Shown here: positions 53,636 through 63,701 of the stretch, in pieces
Numbering within the stretch: position 1 is the first letter of the stretch
How the letters are laid out: the number at the start of each line of letters is the position of its first letter
Assembly (NCBI RefSeq): GCF_004217335.1
Contig: NZ_SHMP01000004.1
Location: forward strand, 682,001-746,000
Origin: Natrinema hispanicum
GTDB taxonomy: Archaea; Halobacteriota; Halobacteria; Halobacteriales; Natrialbaceae
Direction of reading: 5' to 3'
DNA length: 64,000 nucleotides
Notes under the pieces: generated by a model
What the model was told of the DNA's origin: nothing
Seen by the model: the letters and a program-made list of their open reading frames with translations, nothing else
Database searches by the model: none
Program-made: the position numbers and the translations under genes

Positions 53636-54383
53636 CTAGAGGTCCATTCCGCCGTTGACGTCGATCACTTCCCCCGTCACGTACGACGAGTCCTCACTCG
53701 CCAAGAACCGCACGACGGCAGCGATATCCTCAACCTCAGCAAGTCGCTCGAGCGGGATCTCCGCGATGATCCGATCGAGCACGTGGTCCGGGACGCTCGT
53801 GACCATGTCGGTGGCGGTAAAACCAGGCGCAACACAATTAGCAGTCGAGCCACCTTGGGCAAACTCGAGGGCGATCGTCCGAGTGAAGCCGAACATGCCA
53901 CTTTTCGCAGCGGCATAGTTGGCCTGCCCGAAGTTGCCCTGTTTGCCGACGACGCTCGAGATGTTGATCAGCCGGCCCTCCTCGGCGTTCCAGATGTCAT
54001 CGTAGAATACCTGGGTACAGTTGAACATCCCACCGAGATTGACGTCCATCACACGGTCCCACTCCTCGCGGGACATCTCGGTGAACTGCTTGTCGGCGGT
54101 GATGCCAGGCGTTGTTTACCAGCACATCACACTGTCCGAAGGCCTCAGTGGCAGACCTCACGCATGTGCTCGACGGCCGCGCGGTCGGAAACGTCTGCCT
54201 GGGCTGCAACAGCCGAGCCGCCCTGCTGATTCGATGGCGTCGACAGGCCTCGTACGCGTCTTCTTCCGATGATCGGTAGTTGATAACGACGTTCGCTCCC
54301 TCTTCACCGAGATATTTTGCGATACCGCGACCGATACCCCGCGCTGAGCCTGTGATCACACAGGTACGACCATCCATGGACAT
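53636..54383 (-). CDS. phaB: SDR oxidoreductase, acetoacetyl-CoA reductase-like (frame-disrupted)
   Basis: The N-terminus has the NAD(P) motif VITGSARGIGRGIAKYLGEE and VVINYRSSEEDA, where a basic residue after the second strand favours NADPH. FGQCDVLVNNA is followed, after frame changes near 54240 and 54100, by VMDVNLGGMFNCTQ, the catalytic Ser in LINISSVVG, and NYAAAKSGMFGFTRTIALEF with the YxxxK pair. The C-terminus EVIDVNGGMDL is complete. Next to the PHA synthase genes this is probably PhaB, reducing acetoacetyl-CoA to (R)-3-hydroxybutyryl-CoA; FabG-like fatty-acid use is the alternative. Confidence 0.75.
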
Positions 54384-54627
54384 AGTTCGTCAATTCAATC
54401 TCCAATGATAAATAATGATGTGATAGTTGTCAGTGAATTGGGAGTGATAACAACCCCACGAGGAGACGGTGGACACATCCCACGGATACCACAGATTCAG
54501 GTAACAGACCAGAGCGATTGCCGTCGCTGGTCCGGCCGAATCGGTATCACATACGAAACGGAACGCACTCGAGCCGTCAAGCGATGACGGCTCTTGAGAT
54601 GGTGACCGCTGATCTGCAAGTAGCTGC

Positions 54628-56224
54628 TTACTGCTCCTGGGCCTGTTCGATCCAGTCTTCGATCCGACTTGGAGAGATGCCCGTCTCGGCGGCGAGGTCA
54701 GCGGCATCTGCCTCCGCAAGTTGGTCGAACGTATCGATACCGGCCTCAGAGAGATCCTCGGCGTATGCCTGTCCGACACCGGTCAGCGCCGTGAGATCGT
54801 CGGTCTCGGATTCTATTTCCTCGTCCGTGACTTCCTCGACGACGTCCTCGTCAACGTTCATCTCGCCGGGCTCTGTGGGTTCTTCTTCAACCTCGTCTTC
54901 GCCACGCTCGATGATTTCCTCGTCCGAACGGTCTTCGCCGTGGAGATCACTCGTCTCAGCGTCAAGATCCGTTTCCGTATCAGAACTTGTCACGGAATCG
55001 AGATCGGTCTGAGCACTGGTATCGGAGTCCGTCTCGACAGGTGAGCCACCGTTGGTAAGATCTGCTGTTCCCGCCTCGCCACCGGCGACGTCCGTATCCT
55101 CAGCTCCAGGTGTCGCTGGCTCAGCGCTTTCTTCCGTGCCGTCCGAGCGCGCTTCGAACCAGTCACAGACCTGCGGCCAGAGTTCCTCGTGACTCCGCGA
55201 GGAAACGGACATGCCGATGTGACCCGTCGCGAACTCGAGGGTCTCGGTGTCCTCCGAGGAGATAATCTCGTTGAATGGCTTCGAGGCTCCTGGCGGGATG
55301 AGGTGGTCGTACTCGGCAACGATCTGGAGGACAGGCATGTCGATGTTGGTGATGTCGACGTGCTCGCCACCCAACTCGAGCTCGTTATTATACAACTTGT
55401 TCTCTTGGTAGATGTCGTTGATGAACTCCTCGTAGGCGACGCCGGCGACGTCGATACCTTCGTCAAGCCAGCGTTCCATCCGAGCAAAGTTCTCGACGAA
55501 ATCCTCGTCTTCGACGTTGTCGTAGAACCGGACGTACTTTCGTCACGTTGTTCGCGACAGGGTCCATCAGCGCGAAGCCGATGTCCAAGAACTCTGCCGG
55601 GACGTTGTCGAAGGTCTCGGTGACCGTCTCGGGATCGTAGTACTCTTCGGAGCCCCACAGCTCGAGGACGCCACCGTCGCCCGCAAAGCAAAGACCGGCG
55701 GCCATCAGAGAGAGGTTCTTGACCTTCTCAGGGTGTAACGCGGCGTACATCGCCGACATCGTCCCGCCCATACAGTAGCCGAGGATGTTGATCGCGTCCT
55801 CACCGGAGCGCTCGCGGACGACATCAGTACAGTTGTCGATGTAGCGGTTGACGTAATCGTCGAGCGAGAGCTGTCGGTCCAGCTTGGATGGCTCGCCCCA
55901 GTCGATCAGGTAGACGTCGAAGCCCTCTTCGAGCAGCGTCTGGACCACAGAGCGGTCGGGCTGCAAATCGAGGATGTACGGCTTGTTGATCAGCGCGTAG
56001 ACGATGAGGATTGGAATGTCGTATTGCTCCTCAGTCTTCGACTCGTAGTGGAGAAGCCGGAGTTTATTCTCCTCGTAGACGACTTCGCTTGGCGTCTGGC
56101 CGACCTCGACGTTCTCGAGGGTCTCGGTGCGCTCGGGGGCGACTTGGCTCTTCTCGGCTAGGCCGGCAGTCGCCTCCCAGGCCTGTCGCTGCATTTCCAG
56201 CGCGGTTGCGTACGGGTTCTTCAT
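54628..56224 (-). CDS. phaC: Class III PHA synthase PhaC with acidic and helix-hairpin-helix tail (one frame break)
   Basis: About 531 residues if the frame change near 55540 is repaired. The alpha/beta-hydrolase core has the lipase-like box [20 protein letters not shown] with the catalytic Cys, [19 protein letters not shown] with the Asp and [18 protein letters not shown] with the His. After residue 360 it continues for about 150 residues: a long Asp/Glu/Thr stretch ([20 protein letters not shown]) and then [20 protein letters not shown] and [20 protein letters not shown], a helix-hairpin-helix-like domain. It polymerises (R)-hydroxyacyl-CoA together with PhaE. Confidence 0.85.
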
Positions 56225-56769
56225 TGCTCGTCTTCGATGTGCTCGAGGACGCGGTCGAGTTTCTCCTCGACGGCGTGTTGACGACGCTCGAGTTCGACGA
56301 GGCGGTCGCCGATTTCGACGACGTCGTCCTCGGTCGCAAAGCCAAGCGATCGGAGCGTCTCTTGGGAGGCCTCGTCGGCCTGCTGCTGGAGTTCGAGGAC
56401 GTCACCGACGGTCTCGCCGGTCATCTTCGCGAAGGCGGTCGTCGACATGACGTCTTTGAACGCCTCGTTGGCCGTGTTGAGCCAGATATCGCGGAACTCC
56501 TCGACATCGACGTCTTCGCCTTCGAGCTGGTCGTTCATGCGCTCGACCATCTGCTGGGAGGCGTTCATCCATGTCTCGTAGGCGCGGGCATAGCCCTCGA
56601 CGCCGTCGGACAGTTCGGCGTCGTCGCTGACCTCACCGACGGTCTCCGACCAGCTCTCGACGAATTGCGCCTGCGCTTCCATGTTGTCCTCGAGTGCCTC
56701 GAGGAACTGTTCGTTCCACTGTTCGACGAACGCGTTCCAGTTCTGTGTCTGGGGCTGTGAATCTGTCAT
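56221..56769 (-). CDS. phaE: PHA synthase subunit PhaE
   Basis: 182 acidic residues, largely helical: [60 protein letters not shown] and a C-terminal coiled coil ([20 protein letters not shown]). Haloarchaeal PhaE is shorter than the bacterial subunit, and this size is normal. It forms the active synthase with PhaC on the granule. Its TGA overlaps the phaC ATG (56221-56224), so subunits are co-translated. Confidence 0.85.
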   Translation of the reverse strand: MTDSQPQTQNWNAFVEQWNEQFLEALEDNMEAQAQFVESWSETVGEVSDDAELSDGVEGYARAYETWMNASQQMVERMNDQLEGEDVDVEEFRDIWLNTANEAFKDVMSTTAFAKMTGETVGDVLELQQQADEASQETLRSLGFATEDDVVEIGDRLVELERRQHAVEEKLDRVLEHIEDEQ

Positions 56770-56819
56770 TGGGATAAAATTGGGAGTCGACTATCAAAAG
56801 ACTAGGCCCGGCCGACGGT

Positions 56820-57306
56820 CTACGCCGAGGCGTCGAACTCTTCGGTGGCCGCTTCGACGTTCTCTGCGACGGCGCTCATGTTCTCTTCCATCTGCTCGTG
56901 GGCCTCGAGGGCTGCGTCGAACGACGTGTCGACGACCTCGGAGTAGCTCTTGGCGAACTCTTCGTAGGCAACTTCCGACTCCTCGAGTGCGTCGATCATT
57001 GCGTCGATCGACTGCGACTGGGCCTCGGTGGCCGAGTCAACGCTTTCGTCGACGAGCTCGCGGAGTTCGTCGAAGTCGGCGGCGTCCTCGGGCATCGACA
57101 TCTCGACGGCGTCGAAGTAGGCGTGGATCGCACCCTTGGTCATCTCGGCGTTGGACTCGAACCATCGAGCTCGACGTTTCGATGGCGTCAGCCATGACAC
57201 TGATCGATGTCTGCTGTGCGTCGAGGGCATCGTGGGTGAACGACTGGCTCTGTTCGAGTGCGGTGCGCTGGGCGTCGAAGACTGCGGTGAATGGGTTCTG
57301 AGTCAT
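56820..57306 (-). CDS. phaP: PHA granule phasin-like protein PhaP (one frame break)
   Basis: MTQNPFTAVFDAQRTALEQS and SFTHDALDAQQTSISVMADA, then after a frame change near 57165 WFESNAEMTKGAIHAYFDAV, DFDELRELVDESVDSATEAQ and a helical acidic tail (HEQMEENMSAVAENVEAATE). About 161 residues, all amphipathic helix, as expected for a granule surface phasin. Position between phaR and phaE is that of PhaP in Haloferax mediterranei. It coats the granule and controls size. Confidence 0.75.
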
Positions 57307-57308
57307 GA

Positions 57309-57623
57309 TTAATCCTCTCGGTTGCGTTTGACTGGGACGACGATGGTCTGGACGATATCTCCCTCTTCGATGTCGAGGGCTTCCCGTTCGGGTCCGGGAA
57401 TACTGATCCGGCCGCCGCTCTGGACGCGGGCTTTGAACGTCGCCGTGCCCATGTTCATCGGTCCGAACGCCGATGTGTTATCGAGCGGGTTCGCCGACGT
57501 AGCCTGCAGCAACTGTTTCATCATCTCCTGCTGGGATTCAGCGACCTGCTCGCCTGCTTCCTGCATTTGCTCGGTGAACATCGCAGGTGGGAACCAGAGC
57601 GATCGGTCGGAGTCGTCCGTCAT
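57309..57623 (-). CDS. phaR: AbrB-type regulator PhaR of the PHA operon
   Basis: 104 residues from ATG 57621-57623. The N-terminal part is helical (MFTEQMQEAGEQVAESQQEM), resembling a granule-binding segment, and the C-terminal 50 residues form an AbrB/SpoVT swapped-hairpin domain: TFKARVQSGGRISIPGPERE, ALDIEEGDIVQTIVVPVKRN. In H. mediterranei PhaR binds granules and represses its own operon. First gene of the phaR-P-E-C operon, divergent from the hydratase gene. Confidence 0.8.
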   Translation of the reverse strand: MTDDSDRSLWFPPAMFTEQMQEAGEQVAESQQEMMKQLLQATSANPLDNTSAFGPMNMGTATFKARVQSGGRISIPGPEREALDIEEGDIVQTIVVPVKRNRED

Positions 57624-57642
57624 CACCTGTTGGTTGGATCGG

Positions 57643-57656
57643 ATACATAATAAGCC
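57643..57656 (-). promoter_or_regulatory. Candidate TATA box of the pha operon
   Basis: The minus strand has GGCTTATTATGTATCC about 20-30 bases upstream of the phaR start. AT-rich bases stand out against GC-rich surroundings, and PhaR would be expected to bind nearby. Confidence 0.35.
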
Positions 57657-57889
57657 TTTCCACTAGATGTCTTTTGATGGCAAGAGATGGTAGAGATAGA
57701 GGAAAGATGGTGTTATGCACCTGCAAAAGACAGGACTTGCAGCTGTTCAGGGGGTTCGACAGCCGACGCTGTAAGTAGAGATTTACAGTTAGAGAATCTC
57801 TAAGTGACGATTACTGTGATTCTCCGCCATCAAATCAGTATTGTGACAGCCAAAGAAGTCATATAGCCGCCACACTTAGCCGTTTGTAG

Positions 57890-58528
57890 ATGTCCCACCA
57901 GAACGCGGGCGGAGATAATCTCGCGAGCATGACCGATGCGTGGTCGGCGATGACGCGAGGATTTCTTCGAACGGCGACCGCGGCGAATCGTGCTGCTGTC
58001 TCTGCAATGTTGCCCTCGACCGAAGAGAGCAACGGTGCAGAAGTTAACCGAATCGCCCCGTCGATCCCGTCCATCGAGTACTCCGATTTGGACTGGCAGT
58101 TCGACCGCACCGTTGACGATCCGGACTACATCAGCGTCGGTGACACCGTCACCTTCGAGAAGACGCTCTCCGACGAGGATATCCGGGCGTTCGCCGCCGT
58201 CAGCGGCGACACGAACCGGCTCCATCTCGACGAAGAGTTCGCATCCGAAACCCGGTTTGGCGAACGCATCGTCCATGGGACGCTCGTCTCCGGGCTCATC
58301 AGCGCCGCCCTCGCGCGGCTTCCCGGACTCACGATTTACCTCTCACAGGACCTCGAGTTCAGCGGCCCCGTCGGCATCGGCGACAGCGTCTCCGCGCGCG
58401 TCGAAGTCGTCGAGAGCCTCGGGAACGACCAGTACCGACTCGAGACGCTCGTCCGAGACGAAGACGACGACACGACCGTAATTAACGGCGAGGCCGTCGT
58501 CCTGATCGACGATCTGCCAGCTGAATAA
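57890..58528 (+). CDS. phaJ: MaoC-family (R)-specific enoyl-CoA hydratase
   Basis: 212 residues. The first 65 are an N-terminal helical extension (NLASMTDAWSAMTRGFLRTA) reminiscent of granule-targeting parts of the other PHA proteins. The hotdog fold follows with the hydratase-2 motif FAAVSGDTNRLHLDEEFASE, TRFGERIVHGTLVSGLISAA, giving the catalytic Asp and His. It would supply (R)-3-hydroxyacyl-CoA to the synthase. Divergent from phaR, so both may share PhaR control. In H. mediterranei the corresponding gene is called maoC. Confidence 0.8.
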   Translation: MSHQNAGGDNLASMTDAWSAMTRGFLRTATAANRAAVSAMLPSTEESNGAEVNRIAPSIPSIEYSDLDWQFDRTVDDPDYISVGDTVTFEKTLSDEDIRAFAAVSGDTNRLHLDEEFASETRFGERIVHGTLVSGLISAALARLPGLTIYLSQDLEFSGPVGIGDSVSARVEVVESLGNDQYRLETLVRDEDDDTTVINGEAVVLIDDLPAE

Positions 58529-58679
58529 GACCTCTCTCCCTCGGTCGACTGACGAAATCGCTCGCTGCGCACCACAGCCGCTTTTGTCGGCTCATGCCAG
58601 CCGCGTTCAATGATACAGGGACTGTCATAACGCTGCTCGAGTCTTCGAGATTAAGTAGCTCCTCGCGGAACCTAGCCAT

Positions 58680-60067
58680 ATGACCCTTTTCGGAACTGCA
58701 GGGATTCGCGGCCCGGTCGAGGACGTCTCACCCTCGCTCGCGCTCGCCGTCGGACAGGCTGCCGGCGAGCCCGGCAAAACGTTCGTCGTCGGTCGCGACG
58801 GGCGAGAGACGGGACCGGCGCTTGCGGCGGCGATGGAAGCCGGCCTCGAGAGTGCCGGAGCCGATGTTCGCCGCGTCGGACAGGTGCCGACACCCGCGCT
58901 CGCCTTTGCCTCGCGTGGCCAACACTGGCGTGATGCTCACCGCCAGTCACAACCCGCCCGCTGACAACGGCATCAAACTCTTCATCGACGGCGTCGAGTA
59001 CGACAGTGACGCAGAACAGGTAATCGACGACCGCATCACGAGCGACGACTCTCGACTCGCCCGCTGGGAGCAATGGGGCGATTCGGAACAGCTCTCGGTA
59101 CTCGAGCAGTATCGCGACGCCGTCGTCGACTACGTCCGCAACCGGTTCGGCGGCACCGATGGGACGACTGCAGACCGACCGCTCTCCGGCCTGCGGATTG
59201 CCGTCGACTGCGGGAACGGCGTCGGCGCGCTCGCGACGCCACAGGTCCTCGAACGGCTCGGCGCGACGGTCGTCTCGATTAACGCGTCCGTCGACGGCCA
59301 CTTCCCCGGCCGCGAGAGCAAGCCCACGCCGGAGACGCTGACGGAGTTTAGCGAGTTCCTTGCGGATGGGACCTTCGACCTCGGGGTCGCCCACGACGGT
59401 GATGCCGACCGCCTCGTCGTCCTCGGTCCCGACGGGGAGGTGATCCACGAGGATACGATTCTTGCGGTGGTCGCAGCCCACTACACGGCTGACAGCGACG
59501 CCGACGATCCCGTTGTCGTCACGACACCGAATGCCTCGGCACGCATCGACGAGCGGGTCCGGGCGGCTGGCGGCCGCGTCGAACGCGTCCAGTTGGGGGT
59601 TCTACACGAGGGTATCGCCAGAGAGCGCGACCAGGGGACAGCAGACACCAAGATCGTCTTCGCTGCCGAGCCCTGGAAACACATCCACACCGCGTTCGGC
59701 GGCTGGATCGACGGTGTCGCAAGCGCTGCCGTCGTCGCCGCACTCGTCTCCTGAGGCCGGCGATACGGAGACGCTCCGCGAGCCAGTCACCGAGCGTCCC
59801 TACCGAAAGGTCAGCATCGACTGTCCGGACGGGGCCAAGGCCGACGCGATGGACACTCTCGAGACTGACCTTCCCGACGCGTTCCCGGACGCGGCGGTCG
59901 ACACGGAGTACGGCATCCGCCTCGAGTTCGACGACGCCTCGTGGTTGCTCGTCCGACCCAGTGGAACGGAGCCGTACATCCGCCTGTATGCGGAAAGCGA
60001 GTCCGTCGACGACCTCGTCGCCGACGCACGATCAGTTACCGAGACGGCGATCGAGCAAAATCAGTAG
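58680..60067 (+). CDS. glmM: Phosphohexomutase, GlmM-like (frame-disrupted)
   Basis: Three frame segments make one protein of about 462 residues: MTLFGTAGIRGPVEDVSPSL, FVVGRDGRETGPALAAAMEA (to about 58910), then the phosphoserine loop GVMLTASHNPPADNGIKLFI, the metal site LGVAHDGDADRLVVLGPDGE, AAEPWKHIHTAFGGWIDGVA (to about 59745), then LLVRPSGTEPYIRLYAESES in the last frame. The frame changes are near 58910 and 59750. The RPSGTEP phosphate-binding motif is complete. It interconverts hexose or hexosamine 6- and 1-phosphates for glycan precursors; phosphomannomutase is the alternative assignment. Confidence 0.8.
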
Positions 60068-60111
60068 GGAGTCGATATCCTTTGGTGGCCACTGGTCCGA
60101 ACCCCTCGTCT

Positions 60112-60506
60112 ATGGACTGACCTGATCGAGGCCGCTCGCGATGTCCAAGACCGTGCGCACGTCCCTTACTCCGAGTATCGAGTCGGTGCCGCCCTCGAGA
60201 CGGCTAATGGCGAGGTTTTCGTCGGTTGTAACCTCGAGAACGCCAACTTCAGCAACAGCCTTCACGCCGAGGAGGTCGCAATCGCCGAGGCTGTCAAGAA
60301 GGGCCACCGCGACTTTGCACGACTCGCGGTGAGTTCGGATCGCCGCGACGGCGTCACTCCCTGTGGGCATGTGTCGCCAGACGCTCACCGAGTTCTGTGA
60401 TGACGACCTCGTGGTGCTTTGTGACGAAGGCGACGGCGACGTGACCGAGTACACGCTCGGCGAACTGTTGCCAAATACGATCACGCAGGAGACCCTCGAG
60501 TCGTAA
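60112..60506 (+). CDS. cdd: Cytidine deaminase (frame-disrupted)
   Basis: After a base excess within the third codon (ATGGACTGACC), the frame reads LIEAARDVQDRAHVPYSEYR, VGAALETANGEVFVGCNLEN, the zinc/catalytic motif SLHAEEVAIAEAVKKGHRDF, then, after a single extra C in TGTGGGCATG, PCGMCRQTLTEFCDDDLVVL. HAE and PCxxC are the zinc ligands and catalytic Glu. About 130 residues, the normal length for a homotetrameric cytidine deaminase in pyrimidine salvage. It lies near uridine phosphorylase, a functional partner. Confidence 0.75.
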
Positions 60507-60567
60507 ACGACGAGACTCTCTCGCTGTTAAAGGTGGCTGCCGACACCGCCACTGCCATCTGGCCCGT

Positions 60568-60999
60568 TCACGTGCGCTCCTCGAGATACTCCCGAAGAAT
60601 CGTCCGGTGACACCGCTTTTTCTCGGTGTTTTCATAGCAGACCAGCGCCAGCGATTCGCCCGATTCTAGCCGGTCTTCGAGCTCTGAAAGCGCCGCTTGC
60701 GCGTCACTCGAGTCCTCGAGGTACTCCCGGTATGCCGTACCGAACCCGACCTGCTCCCACGCGGCGTTGTGGGCACCTTCCTCACAGAACCCCTGCAGCT
60801 TCATGTCCGCTTCGGCGTCACGAAACGACTCGAGCAGGTCGGTCGGTGGCCCGAGTTCGGGCTGATTCTCGTCGACGGCTGCGTGAAACCACCCGGTCGG
60901 TTGCCGAACGACGCCGACGCGAGTTACGTCCGGCGGCAGATCGGCCAAGCCGTGCTGGATGGCAGCGACGTATGTGTCTGTGACTTTTTCCCATGACAT
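60568..60999 (-). CDS. DUF488-type protein
   Basis: 143 residues, MSWEKVTDTYVAAIQHGLAD, VTRVGVVRQPTGWFHAAVDE, then WEQVGFGTAYREYLEDSS and the family end GESLALVCYENTEKKRCHRT followed by ILREYL, where the C-x-H pair is conserved. DUF488 proteins are found across bacteria and archaea, with no firmly described activity. Intact and alone; divergent from the uridine phosphorylase gene with 59 bases between starts. Confidence 0.75.
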   Translation of the reverse strand: MSWEKVTDTYVAAIQHGLADLPPDVTRVGVVRQPTGWFHAAVDENQPELGPPTDLLESFRDAEADMKLQGFCEEGAHNAAWEQVGFGTAYREYLEDSSDAQAALSELEDRLESGESLALVCYENTEKKRCHRTILREYLEERT

Positions 61000-61058
61000 A
61001 GCGTGACTCTACTCTCCCTGCAGTTATATACCGTGACGGATCGAACCGTCGCTGTTCA

Positions 61059-61882
61059 ATGGCTCGCGACAGCGAAGATCCGAACGCCGACGTCCAGTAC
61101 CATCTCGAGGTCGGCCCCAAGGACGTGGCAGACACTGTTCTGTTACCAGGCAATCCCGAACGACTCGAGAAAATCGTCGCGTTCTGGGACGACCACGAGA
61201 TTCGGGCCCACCACCGCGAGTATCGGACGGCGACGGGCACGTACGAGGGGACACCGATTTCGGTCACCTCGACTGGGATCGGGAGCCCGTCGGCGGCGAT
61301 CGCCGTCGAGGAGTTGGCTCGCGTCGGTGTCGAGACGATGATCCGCGTTGGATCATGTGGGGCGATCCAGCCGGAGATGGCCGTCGGTGACCTGGTGATC
61401 ACGACCGGTGCGGTCCGTCAGGAAGGAACCAGCGACGAGTACGTCCGCGAGGACTACCCGGCCGCCGCGGATTACGAGGTCGTTTCCGCACTCGTTGCCT
61501 GCCGCCGAACGGCTCGGCTACGACTACCACACCGGTGTCACGATGAGCGCAGATTCGTTCTATTCCGGACAGGGTCGACCCGGCTTCGACGGGTTCGAAG
61601 CCGCCGGCGCTGACGACTTGGTCGACGATCTCAAAGCGGCGAACGTCAAAAACATCGAGATGGAGGCGAGCGCGATTCTCACGCTTGCAAACCTGTACGG
61701 TCTCCGTGCGGGCGCAGTCTGTACCGTCTACGCCAACCGCGAAACCGGCGAATTCAGAACCGAAGGCGAATCGCGGGCCGCCGAGACTGCGACACTCGCG
61801 ACCCATCTTCCTGGCGAAAATGGATGCCGTCAAACGCGAGGCCGGCGTCGACCGCTGGCACGCCGGTCTCTCGCTCGAGTAG
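61059..61882 (+). CDS. udp: Uridine phosphorylase (frame-disrupted)
   Basis: MARDSEDPNADVQYHLEVGP, VLLPGNPERLEKIVAFWDDH (phosphate loop PGNPER), ISVTSTGIGSPSAAIAVEEL, MIRVGSCGAIQPEMAVGDLV, then after a change near 61500 YDYHTGVTMSADSFYSGQGR and NIEMEASAILTLANLYGLRA, which binds the ribose and uracil, and after a second change near 61810 KMDAVKREAGVDRWHAGLSL. This is the NP-I phosphorylase fold, about 274 residues. It cleaves uridine to uracil and ribose-1-phosphate. The convergent mscS stop is only ten bases away. Confidence 0.8.
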
Positions 61883-61891
61883 TTCCGATCG

Positions 61892-62662
61892 TCACTCCCG
61901 AATACGGACGATTCCGTCCTCGAAGACCTTGCGATTCGGAACGATGTACTCCTCGGAGTCATCTTCGATCTTGGTGACGAACAGATCGACCTCCTGGACG
62001 ATCCCTCGCTGGTCGCCGATCCGGACCCGATCGCCGATCCCATAGGGCTGGTTGAGCAGCAGGATAGATCCCCGCTGCACTCGAGACAAGGAAATCCTTG
62101 AACGCGACTGTGCCGACGATGACGACACCGACGGCATAGACCGTCAGCAGGATCAGCAAGGCGAGGACGTGGACGCCGATTTGGCCCAGTGCGATGATGA
62201 AGGTGACGTACAGCACGGAGTATTTGACCAACTTCGGGATGATCGATACTTCAGGGAGCTTCACGCCGCGCAGATACTCGCTGACGACGAGTTCGGACTT
62301 GTCCGCGACGATGAACCCGATGATGAGCACGAGGACCGCAATAAACAGCTTGTGGGATAAACTCCGTCACCCGAAGCCAGAAGGCGTTCGTATCGAGCAG
62401 TTGCGCGATGTGGATCGCCGTAAGGACTGCGATACCGTAGATAAACCACGAACTCAGTCGGGCGATAATCTCGACCGTCGAGGTGCCAAGCGACTGGGCG
62501 GTCCGCTCGAACGGCGTCCCCTCGACAGCGTCCGGAACACCCGACGCCGAGAGCAACTCCTCGTTGAGTCGGCCGACGAAGTACCCGACGATGAGCCCGA
62601 GCGCAAGCACTGCCGCCGCGATGACCGCCGGCTCAGTTGAGCAACGGCTGCCATGCAACCAT
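61892..62662 (-). CDS. mscS: Small-conductance mechanosensitive channel MscS-like (frame-disrupted)
   Basis: From ATG 62662: MVAWQPLLN, a frame change, then EPAVIAAAVLALGLIVGYFV, IIARLSSWFIYGIAVLTAIH, and after another change LVLIIGFIVADKSELVVSEY, YSVLYVTFIIALGQIGVHVL and GVVIVGTVAFKDFLVSSAAG, the pore helix; then LLLNQPYGIGDRVRIGDQRG and VEEVDLF-like IVQEVDLFVTKIEDDSEEYI in the beta domain and VPNRKVFEDGIVRI. About 255 residues. It releases solutes on hypo-osmotic shock. Its start lies one base after the dacZ stop, so they are co-transcribed. Confidence 0.75.
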
Positions 62663-62663
62663 A

Positions 62664-63478
62664 TCAGTACGCCTCCGGGTCGACCTCCAGGATGAGTTCA
62701 CCGCCTTTGAACGCTCGGACGAGCCCGTCGCTCTCCGAAAGCACGATCGCGATCGCGTTCGTATCCCGCGTGATCGCGCCGCCAGCCATGTGACGTGCAC
62801 CCAGTCCCTTTGGAATGTCGACACCCTCCGCAGAGGGCTCTAAGTAGCGATACGCCGAGACAATCTTGCCCGCATCCGAGATGACGAACGCGCCGTCGAG
62901 TCGCGAGAACTCCTTTAACATCACGTTGACGATCGGATCGCCGACGTGGACGTGGGACTTCTCGAAGGGGTTGTACGACAGGGGCCGGGACTTGTTCATC
63001 ACCTTCCCGGCGTCGCCGACGACGAACAATGCGCCCACCGGTTTTCCCCTTCTGCCCCTTCTGTCCCAGTTCGATCGCCAACTCGAGGACCGCCTTGACC
63101 ACTTCGGGTTCGGCGCGGGATTTGGCGAAGAGATCGTAGATCCCCGTGTGGGATTCTGCGTCCGCCCGGACGCGAGAGATCGTATCGATCCCGTCGCTGA
63201 AGGCGCTGGTCGCACAGAGGAGTTCGTCGCCATCCTCGATGACGTCCTGTTCTAACGCCCCCTCGAGACCAAACCGGATCCGCTCGGTGACGTCCTCGAA
63301 CTCGAGCGGCAACTCGACGAACGTTTCCGCGCCGACGCTGTTTTCGGTGCCGACAACGATCACGTTCAGGTCCTCGACAGGCTGCGACCTGTTCGTAGTA
63401 GGAGCCGCTGGGCGAAAAGAGGGCCACGCCATCCACACTCGCAAAGAGATCCCCAAACACGTCGTCTAACCCAGCCAT
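62664..63478 (-). CDS. dacZ: Diadenylate cyclase DacZ (frame-disrupted)
   Basis: MAGLDDVFGDLFASVDGVAL, a change near 63400, VEDLNVIVVGTENSVGAETF, FEDVTERIRFGLEGALEQDV, FAKSRAEPEVVKAVLELAIE, a change near 63035, then the DAC domain: VGALFVVGDAGKVMNKSRPL, MLKEFSRLDGAFVISDAGKI with DGA, and GLGARHMAGGAITRDTNAIA where bacterial enzymes have RHR. The order N-terminal pyruvate-kinase-like domain then DAC matches haloarchaeal DacZ. It makes c-di-AMP, linked to osmotic and potassium control. First gene of an operon with mscS. Confidence 0.8.
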
Positions 63479-63671
63479 TGATACTACAACTCGTTCCTGC
63501 GCGAATAAGCGTTATGGGGTGTCTGACGCACGTCTTTCGATTATCGCTCATGGCGGTCGAATTCAAGTCAGCTGTCCAACCGTGGCCGACACTCCCTGTC
63601 GGACGATCAGCCGCTGGACGCTGGCTCGAGCGCTGTGCGTTCCTTGCAGGGTTCGAACAGGCCGGCGATGC

Positions 63672-63698
63672 TTCTCCGCGAGAAACTGTCTCGGAGAA
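63672..63698 (-). terminator. Hairpin after tRNA-Leu
   Basis: TTCTCCG and CGGAGAA form a perfect 7-base stem around a 13-base loop, a few bases beyond the tRNA 3' end in the direction of transcription. It may help processing or termination. No T-run follows. Confidence 0.3.
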
Positions 63699-63701
63699 AC
63701 A

